A DNA stretch of 64,000 nt from Pseudomonas khorasanensis. GTDB taxonomy: Bacteria; Pseudomonadota; Gammaproteobacteria; Pseudomonadales; Pseudomonadaceae. Under the pieces are notes generated by a model. That model worked only from the letters and a program-made list of their open reading frames with translations, was not told the origin of the DNA and made no database searches. Both the position numbers and the translations under genes were made by a program. Where the stretch lies: positions 1 through 64,000 of the forward strand of contig NZ_JABWQP020000010.1 of assembly GCF_014268505.2 (NCBI RefSeq), written 5' to 3'. Shown piece by piece: positions 9,401 to 17,427 of the stretch. The stretch's first letter is position 1; every line of letters starts with the position of its first letter.

Positions 9401-10026
9401 GCAGCAGCAGCGACACCGGCGTAACGTAATTCGATCGGCACCACCATGCCTTCGGTGGCGTAACGCAGCAGAAAGGCCAGACCAAAAAACAGCAGCACCA
9501 CACCGACGCGCAATACCGTGTTGCCCCCGAACAGCCAGTCGCGAGCCGCCCTGATGCCGCGCTCGATCAGGTTCGGGCCACGGGGTTCGGCAGGTTTCTG
9601 TGGCAGTTCAACAAACGCAGGTTCAGCGCGCCAGACGTCCGCCGGCAACGGCTGGCTGGTTTGGCGAGCGACAGCGGAAATCGGTTCAAGCCCGGGGGGC
9701 AATTCCCAGATCAGCTCAGGCGCCGCAGGCTGTTCAGCCATGTTGAAGGGTTCGTCTGCGGGCTCGGTGACAGGCTCAACGCCTGGCGACGTCGCCGCGT
9801 GAGACGGCGAGCCTTCCAGCACAAACAGGCGCTGGGCAACGCCTTGCAAGGCTTCCCTGACCTGCTCAAGTTGACGCTGTTGCTCCCCAGCCTGCGCGCC
9901 AAGCCGCGAAATGCGCACCGTCTGCCCGATCACCAGCCCCAGCAGCGCGCCCAATAGCGCAGCACTGAACGACTCGTCGAGCAGTCCACCGAGCACGAGC
10001 CCGATCAACATGAACATCCATTGCAT
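6439..10026 (-). CDS. DUF2339 giant multi-spanning membrane protein
   Basis: A 1195-residue protein. After a first TM segment come a coiled-coil-prone stretch (about 40-70), a Pro-rich linker (about 75-150) and about 25-30 hydrophobic helices running to the C-terminus. This is the DUF2339 architecture and no catalytic motif is visible. It is first in a two-gene operon with the DUF3999 protein. Function is unknown; transport or lipid/polymer handling at the inner membrane is possible but not shown. Large open frames on the opposite strand here are GC-codon shadows. Confidence 0.85.
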   Translation of the reverse strand: MQWMFMLIGLVLGGLLDESFSAALLGALLGLVIGQTVRISRLGAQAGEQQRQLEQVREALQGVAQRLFVLEGSPSHAATSPGVEPVTEPADEPFNMAEQPAAPELIWELPPGLEPISAVARQTSQPLPADVWRAEPAFVELPQKPAEPRGPNLIERGIRAARDWLFGGNTVLRVGVVLLFFGLAFLLRYATEGMVVPIELRYAGVAAAALALLALGWWLRRRNSHYALMLQGTGIAVLYLTVFAAMRLHPLLDPSAALGLLVAVTVFSAILAITQDALGLAAAAALGGFAAPILTSTGEGNHVALFSYFALLNAGILAIAWFKAWRLLNLIGFVGTFGIGFAWGLRSYTPELLWSTEPFLILFFLMYLAIGLLFARRKLRDLPDAPANSDREALLRWSARKGDYVDGTMLFGPPIIGFGLQFALVQHLEFAAAFSALALGMIYMALAKVLMGGRAVLLGETCLALGVIFASLAIPLGLDARWTSAAWAVEGAGIFWLGLRQHRPFARAFALLLQLGSALAFLGQLAIGDSSLLDGAPLGALMLGAALLFSFHQLRKAAPEQASPWERQGLPALACLGLTFLYLLAPLFFFAQGTAISWALAGLATLFVGLRIHSRTFLFTAFAVQLLGGALFLLRLQGAGDDSAAVFSAGWSGLLSASLIGLALIAGMLLAARDDMVRGDVRLLRGLSVVLLAGLVLINLAVLFVLPWQTASAVWAASGLLIIWLSLYLKQRLSFVFGLLLQVIGGAAFLLGGTEWLGPLSSEGLKPLAHGGFWTPLVLGLAAMIGAWRLQLGNHASAFDALGLQRLAQVLLVWGAGWWALAWVSEVLRFASPNLQGTLLLLVAGLSVALWTLLSLRLKWPTLGLLCTLLIPAAALVLIGAWQARYHPAAEFGWLAWVALFAVHFFSLRRLASMLPARVLGVAHVLGCWLLIGVLALELRYGLLLLSEQYNAWRWLGWAILPSLYLLLAAAPRSWPWPVAAFAREYRLYAAAPLAVLMLAWFWLANGVSDGNPEPLPYVPLLNPLELGLLFALFGVYVWSRSAVAQLSIRRDYADTATQLIAGVSLFAFCTALVTRAAHHWAGIPFELDQLLASMLVQAGLSIVWTLLALGLMIGGHLRHRREVWLIGAALIALVVAKLIFVELSNRGGLARIVSFIGVGVLLLVVGYFAPLPPKRIEAEPVADTPAPETEGVAS

Positions 10027-10093
10027 GGTCGATATCCCTAAGCAGCCCCAGGCGGGGCGAGTCCGGCGATGGCTTCAGTCTAGGCACAAACCT

Positions 10094-10183
10094 TGTGGGA
10101 GCGAGCCTGCTCGCGAAGGCGGATTGTCAGCCAACATTTCTGTTGAAGATGAAAATCGCTTCGCGAGCAGGCTCGCTCCCACA
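10094..10183. repeat. REP doublet
   Basis: TGTGGGAGCGAGCCTGCTCGCGAA and its inverted copy are separated by about 43 nt. This is the canonical form of the main REP family here, in the spacer between glgP and the DUF2339 gene. Confidence 0.9.
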
Positions 10184-10233
10184 GGGTATGGCGGTGACTG
10201 ATGCCTTGTAACCGGCGCTCAGTATATCGATCC

Positions 10234-10253
10234 GGCCCAACAAACGTTGGGCC
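10234..10253 (-). terminator. Stem-loop downstream of glgP
   Basis: GGCCCAAC and GTTGGGCC form a perfect 8-bp stem with loop AAAC, 24 nt beyond the glgP stop codon. No T-tract follows on the minus strand, so it may stabilise the 3' end rather than act as an intrinsic terminator. Confidence 0.45.
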
Positions 10254-10276
10254 TTGCGCAGATTTGTTGGCGAAAG

Positions 10277-12730
10277 TTACTCCAACGCCTTCCAGATATC
10301 CGTGGCGTACTCGCGAATGGTCCGGTCGGACGAGAACCAGCCCATTCGCGAGGTGTTTAGCACCGCCGAGCGCCACCAGTTCTGCGAGTCATGCCAGTGC
10401 GCTTCGACGCGCTTCTGCGCTTCCCAGTAGGAGTCGAAATCGGCGCAGACCAGAAAGCGGTCGTAGTCGATCAGCGAGTCGATCAGCCCGGTGTAGCGTG
10501 AGGTGTCGTCAGGTGAAAACACACCGCTACGGATGGCTTGCAGCACGTCGTTCAAACGGTGCGAGGCAGCGATATCCGGTACCGCGCTGAACTCGTGGTT
10601 CTGCTTGCGCGCTTCAACCTGCTGCGCACTGAGGCCGAAGATGAACATGTGCTCGGCACCGATGCGCTCGCACATTTCCACGTTGGCGCCGTCGAGGGTG
10701 CCGATGGTCAGCCCGCCGTTGAGGCCGAACTTCATGTTACTGGTGCCCGAGGCCTCGAAACCGGCGGTGGAAATCTGCTCGGACAAATCCGCCGCCGGAA
10801 TGATGCTTTCCGCCAGGCTGACGTTGTAATTGGGCAGAAACACCACTTTCAGCAAACCGCGCACGGTCGGGTCGTTGTTCACCACCCGGGCGATATCGTT
10901 GGTCAGTTTGATGATCAGCTTGGCCTGGTGATAACTCGCCGCCGCTTTACCGGCGAAAATCTTCACGCGCGGCACCCAGTCAACTTCAGGCTCGGCGCGA
11001 ATCGCCTGGTACAGCGCCACGGTGTGCAGCAGGTTGAGCAACTGACGCTTGTACTCGTGAATCCGTTTGACCTGAACGTCGAACATCGCCGCCGGGTTGA
11101 CGGCAATCCCCAGGCGTTCGTGAATCAGGTACGCCAGCGCTTTTTTGCTGTGCAGGCGCTGCTCGGCGAAGGCCTTGCGGAACGCCGGTTTTTCGGCGAA
11201 CGGTTCGAGGTCGAGCAGGCGTTCCTCGGGGTTATCGAGCACGTCCGGGCCCAGTGCATCGACCAGCATCGAGGTCAGTTCCGGGTTGGCCTGATACAGC
11301 CAGCGGCGGAAGGTGATGCCGTTGGTTTTGTTGTTGATCCGCTCCGGGTAGAGCTTGTGCAGTTCGGCGAACACGGTTTTGCGCATCAGCTGTGTATGCA
11401 GGCCGGACACCCCGTTGACGCTGTGCGAACCGAGGAACGCGAGGTTGCCCATGCGCACGCGGCGGCCGTTGTCCTCTTCGATCAGCGAGACCGCGCGCAG
11501 CACGTCGAAATCGTGAATGCCCTTGGCGCGCAGCGAGTCGATGTGTTGAGCGTTGATCAGGTAAATGATCTGCATGTGCCGTGGCAGCATGCGCTCCATC
11601 AACCCCACCGGCCAGGTTTCAAGCGCTTCCGGCAGCAGTGTGTGGTTGGTGTACGAGAGCGTATCAACGGTGACTTGCCACGCCGCGTCCCAGGCCACGT
11701 CGTAGACGTCGACCAATTGACGCATGAGTTCGGCGACGGCAATCGAGGGGTGGGTGTCGTTGAGCTGGATCGCTGCGTGATCGCCCAGGGTCAGCACCGA
11801 GGTGTGCATGTTGCGGTGACGTCGCAGCAAATCCTGCAGCGAGGCCGCGACGAAGAAATATTCCTGACGCAGGCGCAGCTCTTGCCCTGCCTCCGTGCTG
11901 TCGGCCGGATAAAGCACGCGCGAGATGCTCTCGGCGCGGGCCACTTCTGCGACGGCGCCCAGGTGGTCACCGGCGTTGAAACGCTCCAGGTGGAGCTCTT
12001 CCATGGCGCGGGCGCGCCACAGGCGCAAGGTATTGACGCTTGCACCGCGCCAGCCAACCACCGGCGTATCGTAGGCAATCGCCCGGACGGTTTCGGCCGG
12101 CGACCAGACCTGGCGGGTCTTGCCGTTGGCATCGGTGACGGTTTCGACGCTGCCGCCGAAGCCGATCGGGTACACCACTTCCGGCCGCTCGAATTCCCAA
12201 GGGTTGCCGAAATCCAGCCAGTGCTCGGTCTGCTCCTGCTGCCACCCATCAACAATCGCCTGACGGAACAAGCCATGCTCATAACGAATGCCATAACCAT
12301 GGCCAGCGATGCCGAGGGTCGACATGCTTTCCATGAAGCAAGCCGCCAGTCGACCGAGGCCGCCGTTGCCAAGCGCCGCGTCGGGCTCCAGCAGGCGGAT
12401 ACGTTCCAGATCGACGCCCAGTTCGGTCAACGCTTCACGGGCAACGTCGAGCAGGCCCAGGTTGCTCAGACTGTCATAAAGCAGGCGGCCGATCAGAAAC
12501 TCCAGCGAGAGGTAATAAACCCGCTTCTGGCCTTTGCGGTAGATCTGCCGGGTGTGATCCATCCAGTGTTCAACCATGTGATCACGCGCAGCCAGGGCGA
12601 TGGCTTCGAACCAGTCATGGTCGAAGGCGTGATCGGGGTCTTTGCCCACCGCATAGGTGAGTTTGGTCAGGACGGCGTCGCGGAATGCGGCCACCTCTGC
12701 TTCGCGAACTAGTGGTTCTTGAGTCATCAA
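10277..12730 (-). CDS. glgP: Glycogen/alpha-glucan phosphorylase
   Basis: An 817-residue PLP enzyme releasing glucose 1-phosphate from alpha-1,4-glucans. The cofactor region 'SGTSNMKFGLNGG' carries the Lys that binds PLP, and the substrate segment 'RIHEYKRQLLN' is intact. Length is normal for a bacterial GlgP. It stands alone, divergent from the cysteine-cluster gene at 12988, and other glg genes are not in the window. The role is breakdown of storage glucan. Confidence 0.96.
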   Translation of the reverse strand: MMTQEPLVREAEVAAFRDAVLTKLTYAVGKDPDHAFDHDWFEAIALAARDHMVEHWMDHTRQIYRKGQKRVYYLSLEFLIGRLLYDSLSNLGLLDVAREALTELGVDLERIRLLEPDAALGNGGLGRLAACFMESMSTLGIAGHGYGIRYEHGLFRQAIVDGWQQEQTEHWLDFGNPWEFERPEVVYPIGFGGSVETVTDANGKTRQVWSPAETVRAIAYDTPVVGWRGASVNTLRLWRARAMEELHLERFNAGDHLGAVAEVARAESISRVLYPADSTEAGQELRLRQEYFFVAASLQDLLRRHRNMHTSVLTLGDHAAIQLNDTHPSIAVAELMRQLVDVYDVAWDAAWQVTVDTLSYTNHTLLPEALETWPVGLMERMLPRHMQIIYLINAQHIDSLRAKGIHDFDVLRAVSLIEEDNGRRVRMGNLAFLGSHSVNGVSGLHTQLMRKTVFAELHKLYPERINNKTNGITFRRWLYQANPELTSMLVDALGPDVLDNPEERLLDLEPFAEKPAFRKAFAEQRLHSKKALAYLIHERLGIAVNPAAMFDVQVKRIHEYKRQLLNLLHTVALYQAIRAEPEVDWVPRVKIFAGKAAASYHQAKLIIKLTNDIARVVNNDPTVRGLLKVVFLPNYNVSLAESIIPAADLSEQISTAGFEASGTSNMKFGLNGGLTIGTLDGANVEMCERIGAEHMFIFGLSAQQVEARKQNHEFSAVPDIAASHRLNDVLQAIRSGVFSPDDTSRYTGLIDSLIDYDRFLVCADFDSYWEAQKRVEAHWHDSQNWWRSAVLNTSRMGWFSSDRTIREYATDIWKALE

Positions 12731-12945
12731 TAAGACCTCGAGCGAGCGGGGAAATGTCTGAGCCTAGACGGTCTGACCGACGGTAATGGCTGTGGTTCGG
12801 CAGGATTTCCCGGGACTGTGCGGCAGCCCGGCATAACCTTGGCGCATGAACCAATGAATGCAGGGGCCGTGCCGTCCTGCCGGGCAAAATGCAGTCATGG
12901 CGAAAATATCCGGCGAAAGGTTGTTCAAAATTCCACCCGTCCCGG

Positions 12946-12951
12946 TATGAT
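12946..12951 (+). promoter_or_regulatory. Candidate -10 box for the YkgJ-family gene
   Basis: TATGAT lies about 37 nt upstream of the ATG at 12988. The best -35 candidate (TTGTTC) sits 19 nt upstream of it, longer than optimal, so the assignment is tentative. Confidence 0.35.
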
Positions 12952-12987
12952 CGCGCGCCCTGATGCACACACGCCTGGTAACTCCCG

Positions 12988-13425
12988 ATGATGAAGCCCA
13001 ACCTGATCGCCGCCGCCGAGATTGATCGCCTCGATACGTGGGCCAAATACTCGGCGCCGATGTGCGGCTCATGTATTTCCAGTTGCTGCACGCTGCCGGT
13101 CGAGGTCAAGGTCAAGGACCTGGTGCGCATCGGCGTGGTCGACGAGTTCGAACTGGGCGACCCGCCGAAGAACATTGCCAAGCGGCTGCAAAAGGAAGGA
13201 CTGGTCGAGCGCTTCAATCAGAAGTCAGGGATTTTCACCCTGCAGCGCATGAGCAACAACGATTGCTATTACCTGGATCGTAAAAGCCGCCTGTGCACCA
13301 TTTATGACAAGCGCCCCGACACTTGCCGCAACCATCCGAAAATCGGCCCGCGGCCGGGGTATTGCGCGTACAAGCCGAAAGAAGTCGAGCGCGTGCAGAA
13401 TTCGCGGTCGATTGAGCGCTTCTGA
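12988..13425 (+). CDS. YkgJ-family cysteine-cluster (zinc/iron-chelating) protein
   Basis: A 145-residue protein of the CxxCxxxCC / YkgJ family (PF03692). The N-terminal cluster is 'CGSCISSCC' near residues 28-36, and further cysteines follow in 'DCYYL', 'LCTIYDKRPDTCR' and 'GYCAYKP'. The spacing suits binding of a metal or Fe-S centre. No reaction is established for most members. It is divergent from glgP and followed by a repeat and the typA terminator. Confidence 0.82.
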   Translation: MMKPNLIAAAEIDRLDTWAKYSAPMCGSCISSCCTLPVEVKVKDLVRIGVVDEFELGDPPKNIAKRLQKEGLVERFNQKSGIFTLQRMSNNDCYYLDRKSRLCTIYDKRPDTCRNHPKIGPRPGYCAYKPKEVERVQNSRSIERF

Positions 13426-13455
13426 ACGACGCTGAGCTTTTCGGTAGCCGTTAAA

Positions 13456-13610
13456 CCCCAGCCCCTCACCCCAGCCCTCTCCCGAGGGAGAGGGAGCCAA
13501 TCTCTGTCGCTTCCAAACCTGAGTTCGACTCGATTATTCAGGTCGATGCAAAATCAAAGAACAACTCGGTCAGTTCCCTCTCCCTCCGGGAGAGGGCTAG
13601 GGTGAGGGGC
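13456..13610. repeat. Inverted repeat pair of the CCCTCACCCCAGCCCTCTCCC type
   Basis: CCCCTCACCCCAGCCCTCTCCC...GAGGGAGAGGGAG on the left is mirrored by CCCTCTCCCTCCGGGAGAGGGCTAGGGTGAGGGG on the right, about 80 nt apart. Each arm holds its own short hairpin. This repeat class occurs in many proteobacteria and differs from the REP family elsewhere in the window. Confidence 0.85.
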
Positions 13611-13627
13611 TTTTGATCCCGGACAAA

Positions 13628-13663
13628 CAAAAACGCCCCCGGTCTCGCGACCGGGGGCGTTTT
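13628..13663. terminator. Bidirectional intrinsic terminator between the YkgJ gene and typA
   Basis: AACGCCCCCGGTC and GACCGGGGGCGTT pair around TCGC, with A-run before and T-run after, so it can stop typA on the minus strand and plus-strand reading as well. Confidence 0.9.
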
Positions 13664-13684
13664 CATTCAGCCTGAACTAATGAC

Positions 13685-15505
13685 TCAGTTCTTGGCTTTC
13701 TTCGCAGCGCGGGTGCGCTCGCTTTCGTCCAGGATCTTCTTGCGAAGACGGATGGACTTCGGCGTGACTTCACACAGCTCGTCTTCCTGGATGTATTCCA
13801 GAGCCTGTTCCAGGGTGAACTTCACCGGTGGAACCAGAGCGATGGTTTCGTCTTTACCCGAAGCACGCATGTTGTCGAGCTTCTTGCCCTTGGTAGGGTT
13901 GACGCCCAGGTCGTTGTCACGGCTGTTCTGACCAACGATTTGACCGTTGTAGATCTCCTGGCCGTGTTCCACGAACAGCTTGCCGCGAGCCTGCAGGGTT
14001 TCCAGCGAGTAGGTCAGTGCCTTGCCGGTTTCAACCGAAACCAGAACGCCGTTCTGACGGCCGGACATGTGGCCCGACTTGACGGTGTCGTAACGGTCGA
14101 AGATCGAGGTCAGGATGCCAGCACCGTTGGTCAGGGTCAGGAACTGGTTACGGAAACCGATCAGACCACGAGCAGGGATGTTGTATTCCAGACGAACACG
14201 GCCCTTGCCATCCGGCACCATGTTGCTCAGATCGCCCTTACGCAGGCCCATCTCTTCCATGACCTTGCCCTGCGCTTCTTCAGGGATGTCGATGGTGACG
14301 TTTTCGAACGGTTCCTGCTTGACGCCGTCAACTTCACGGATGATCACTTCAGGACGGCCCAGGGCCAGTTCGAAGCCTTCACGACGCATGGTTTCGATCA
14401 GTACCGAGAGGTGCAGCTCACCACGGCCGGAAACTTTGAACTTGTCAGCCGAGTCGCCTTCTTCAACGCGCAGTGCAACGTTGTACAGCAGCTCTTTGTC
14501 CAGACGGTCCTTGATGTTACGGGACGTCACGAACTTGCCTTCCTTACCGCAGAATGGCGAGTCGTTGACCTGGAAGGTCATGGAAACGGTTGGCTCGTCA
14601 ACGGTCAGCGGCTTCATCGCCTCGACAGTGTCCGGGTGGCACAGGGTGTCGGAGATGAACAGCGAATCCATACCGCTGATGCAAACGATGTCGCCGGCTG
14701 CAGCTTCTTCAACGTCGATGCGGTGCAGACCGTGGTGACCCATCAGCTTCAGGATACGGCCGTTGCGGCGTTTGCCGTCGGCACTGATAGCCACAACCGG
14801 GGTGTTCGGCTTGACGCGACCACGGGCGATACGGCCAACGCCGATAACACCCAGGAAGCTGTTGTAGTCCAGAGCGGAGATCTGCATCTGGAACGGACCA
14901 TCGCGGTCAACGGCCGGAGGCGGAACGTGGTCCACGACCGCCTGGTACAGCGGGGTCATGTCTTCAGCCATGTCGGTGTGATCCAGACCGGCAATGCCGT
15001 TCAGGGCCGAGGCGTAAACAACCTGGAAGTCCAGTTGTTCTTCGGTTGCACCGAGGTTGTCGAACAGGTCGAAGATCTGATCCAGAACCCAGTCCGGACG
15101 CGCGCCTGGACGGTCAACCTTGTTGATCACCACGATTGGACGCAGGCCGGCTTCGAAAGCCTTCTTGGTCACGAAACGGGTTTGCGGCATAGGGCCGTCC
15201 TGAGCGTCAACCAGCAGCAGAACGGAGTCGACCATCGACATTACGCGTTCAACTTCGCCGCCGAAGTCGGCGTGGCCCGGGGTGTCCACGATGTTGATGT
15301 GGTAGCCGTTCCAGTTGATGGCGGTGTTCTTCGCCAGAATGGTAATACCGCGCTCTTTTTCCTGGTCGTTGGAGTCCATCACGCGCTCGTCGTTGAGCTC
15401 GTTGCGCTCCAGGGTGCCGGATTGACGCAGGAGTTTGTCTACCAGGGTGGTTTTACCGTGGTCAACGTGGGCAATGATGGCGATGTTGCGTAGATTTTCG
15501 ATCAC
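13685..15505 (-). CDS. typA: Translational GTPase TypA/BipA
   Basis: A 606-residue ribosome-associated GTPase. G1 'HVDHGKTT', G3 'DTPGHADFGG' and G4 'NKVDRPGA' are intact, followed by EF-G-like domains and the BipA C-terminal domain. The start chosen is the GTG at 15505, giving the family N-terminus 'VIENLRNIAIIAHVDHGK' with GAGA upstream; an ATG 14 codons further upstream would add a tail unlike TypA homologues. TypA assists 50S assembly and growth under stress and low temperature. Codon use is typical of a well-expressed gene. Confidence 0.96.
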   Translation of the reverse strand: MIENLRNIAIIAHVDHGKTTLVDKLLRQSGTLERNELNDERVMDSNDQEKERGITILAKNTAINWNGYHINIVDTPGHADFGGEVERVMSMVDSVLLLVDAQDGPMPQTRFVTKKAFEAGLRPIVVINKVDRPGARPDWVLDQIFDLFDNLGATEEQLDFQVVYASALNGIAGLDHTDMAEDMTPLYQAVVDHVPPPAVDRDGPFQMQISALDYNSFLGVIGVGRIARGRVKPNTPVVAISADGKRRNGRILKLMGHHGLHRIDVEEAAAGDIVCISGMDSLFISDTLCHPDTVEAMKPLTVDEPTVSMTFQVNDSPFCGKEGKFVTSRNIKDRLDKELLYNVALRVEEGDSADKFKVSGRGELHLSVLIETMRREGFELALGRPEVIIREVDGVKQEPFENVTIDIPEEAQGKVMEEMGLRKGDLSNMVPDGKGRVRLEYNIPARGLIGFRNQFLTLTNGAGILTSIFDRYDTVKSGHMSGRQNGVLVSVETGKALTYSLETLQARGKLFVEHGQEIYNGQIVGQNSRDNDLGVNPTKGKKLDNMRASGKDETIALVPPVKFTLEQALEYIQEDELCEVTPKSIRLRKKILDESERTRAAKKAKN

Positions 15506-15644
15506 TTGTGTATCTCGATCAGAGGATTCGGTTTGCTGACAAGTCATGGCAGCGATTAGCAGTAGTGTCCGGCATGGCCGTTACAGCTTGACGGCGGTGT
15601 CGGGGGGCCGGTGACGCAGGCCACAGGCAAACAGCCCCGGGCAC

Positions 15645-17099
15645 TTAGCTCGGTCGATAAACGCGCACATTGGCATGCCCCTCACTGAGCAAATGGTGGG
15701 CATGCAGGCGACTCATCACGCCTTTGTCGCAATACAGCAGGTACTGGCGAGTAGGGTCCAGTTCCTTGAAACGTGCGTTCACTGCATAGAACGGCATCGT
15801 CTGTACCTCTATCCCGGCGAGTTCCAGCGGGTCATCCTCGGCGGCATCCGGGTGACGGATGTCGATGACGATCTGACCGGCCAGCGCTTCGCCGACTTCT
15901 TCAATTTGCACATCCTGGCCCAACTCGTCGATGACCCGATCGATCGGCACCAGTTTGGCGTTTGCGAGCGCACGCTCGAGCACCGCCATGTCGAACTCTT
16001 TTTCTTCGTGCTCAACCCGGCCGCGCTTGGCAGCGGTCTTCGGGTTGACCGAAATCACGCCGCAGTACTCAGGCATGTGTCGGGCGAAATCGGCGGTGCC
16101 AATTTCGTTGGCCGTGTCGATGATGTCCTGCTTGTGCGCGACGATCAGCGGACGCAGCACCAGCTTGTCGGTCACGCAGTCGATCACCGAAAGATTCGGC
16201 AGCGTCTGGCTCGACACCTGGGAGATCGCTTCACCGGTCACCAGCGCATCGATGTGCAGGCGATCGGCGATCTCGGATGAGGCGCGCAACATCATACGCT
16301 TCAAAACCACACCCATATGACTGTTATCGACTTTGCCGAGAATTTCGCCCAGCACTTCCTCGAACGGCACACTGACAAATAGCACGCGTTGCGAGCTGCC
16401 GTACTTCTTCCAGATGAAGTGCGCGACTTCCATCACGCCCAATTCATGGGCACGTCCGCCCAGATTGAAGAAGCAGAAATGCGCCATCAGGCCGCGACGC
16501 ATGATCTGGTAGGCCGCAACGGTCGAATCAAAACCGCCGGACATCAATACCAGCGTCTGCTCCAGGGCGCCGAGCGGGTAGCCGCCGATGCCGTTGTGCT
16601 GGCTGTGGATAACGAACAACCGTTTGTCGCGAACTTCGATACGGACTTCGATTTCGGGCGATTTCAGGTCGATTCCGGCTGCACCGCACTCACGACGCAG
16701 CTTGCTGCCGACGTATTTTTCGACGTCCATCGAACTGAATGTGTGCTTGCCGGCACGCTTGCAGCGCACCGAGAAAATCTTCCCGGCCAGCGCATCGCCG
16801 TAGTGCTGTTTGCACTTTTCGGTAATGTCGTCGAAGTCGCCCAGCGGGTACTCGTCGATCTGCAGAAAGTGCGCGATGCCCGGCATGCAGGTCAGGCGCT
16901 CGCCCATCTCTTTCAGGGCTTTGGCGTCGGTAACACGGGTTTCCAGCTCGAGATTGTCCCACACGCCGTTCACCACCACAGCCGGGTCCAGATCACGGAG
17001 CACGGCGCGGATGTTCTTGGCCAGCTGGCGGATGAATTTCGTCCGGACAGGTCGGCTTTTGATGGTGATCTCGGGGAAGACTTTAACGATAAGTTTCAT
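15645..17099 (-). CDS. thiI: tRNA 4-thiouridine synthase / thiazole sulfur carrier ThiI
   Basis: A 484-residue enzyme with ferredoxin-like and THUMP domains (about 1-165), a PP-loop ATPase 'LMSGGFDSTVAAYQ' near 180 and a C-terminal rhodanese domain whose 'YLLYCDKG' Cys carries the persulfide. The partner Cys in 'EYCGVIS' is also present. It transfers sulfur to U8 of tRNAs and to thiamin thiazole synthesis. The start at 17099 (MKLIVKVFPEITIKSRP) matches the family; upstream in-frame codons lack support. It is divergent from glnA. Confidence 0.96.
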   Translation of the reverse strand: MKLIVKVFPEITIKSRPVRTKFIRQLAKNIRAVLRDLDPAVVVNGVWDNLELETRVTDAKALKEMGERLTCMPGIAHFLQIDEYPLGDFDDITEKCKQHYGDALAGKIFSVRCKRAGKHTFSSMDVEKYVGSKLRRECGAAGIDLKSPEIEVRIEVRDKRLFVIHSQHNGIGGYPLGALEQTLVLMSGGFDSTVAAYQIMRRGLMAHFCFFNLGGRAHELGVMEVAHFIWKKYGSSQRVLFVSVPFEEVLGEILGKVDNSHMGVVLKRMMLRASSEIADRLHIDALVTGEAISQVSSQTLPNLSVIDCVTDKLVLRPLIVAHKQDIIDTANEIGTADFARHMPEYCGVISVNPKTAAKRGRVEHEEKEFDMAVLERALANAKLVPIDRVIDELGQDVQIEEVGEALAGQIVIDIRHPDAAEDDPLELAGIEVQTMPFYAVNARFKELDPTRQYLLYCDKGVMSRLHAHHLLSEGHANVRVYRPS

Positions 17100-17195
17100 G
17101 AAAACAGCGCGCGAACGGCCAGCCGAAAAAGGGGGGCGCGGATTATAGCGGAAATTGCTCAAGGTTTAACCAGTTAATGTACAGAAGGTTTTCGC

Positions 17196-17212
17196 CGCAC
17201 CAAAACGGGTCA
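17196..17212 (+). promoter_or_regulatory. NtrC-like binding site upstream of glnA
   Basis: CGCACCAAAACGGGTCA has a strong left half (GCACCA) and a weaker right half relative to TGCACC-N5-GGTGCA. Its centre is about 138 bp before the predicted start point, the position of the strong NtrC enhancer at E. coli glnA. A second, poorer element begins at 17223. Confidence 0.5.
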
Positions 17213-17315
17213 TTTTCGATTTTGCACGCTACATTAGAGGGCGAAAAATGGACCTTCGCCCTGCTTTGCCTCTCTAAAGGCCCGAATTTGGCGCAAAAAA
17301 CCCATGCTGGGGCAC

Positions 17316-17331
17316 TGGCATGCAATTTGCT
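17316..17331 (+). promoter_or_regulatory. Sigma-54 promoter of glnA
   Basis: TGGCATGCAATTTGCT fits TGGCAC-N5-TTGCW, with GG at 17317-17318 and GC at 17329-17330 exactly 10 nt apart. The expected start point is near 17342, about 85 nt before the glnA ATG. It agrees with NtrC control of glutamine synthetase. Confidence 0.88.
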
Positions 17332-17427
17332 CCCTTGTGAGGCAGGTTGCCTTGGCAGAGTATCTGCGCCGGCATCACACCTATTAAGGGCATCCACTAC
17401 CAAGCCCTAAGCCACCCGGAGGACACT

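Noticed and set aside
7600..9429. 609-codon open frame on the plus strand opposite the DUF2339 gene
   Set aside because: Gln/Arg-rich composition without a domain, antisense to a clear family member. High-GC third-position bias makes such frames common.
10538..12712. 724-codon open frame opposite glgP
   Set aside because: Exact antisense of a conserved enzyme gene, no recognisable family, composition typical of a shadow frame.
13940..15493. 517-codon open frame opposite typA
   Set aside because: Shadow of typA; the minus-strand frame carries all GTPase motifs.
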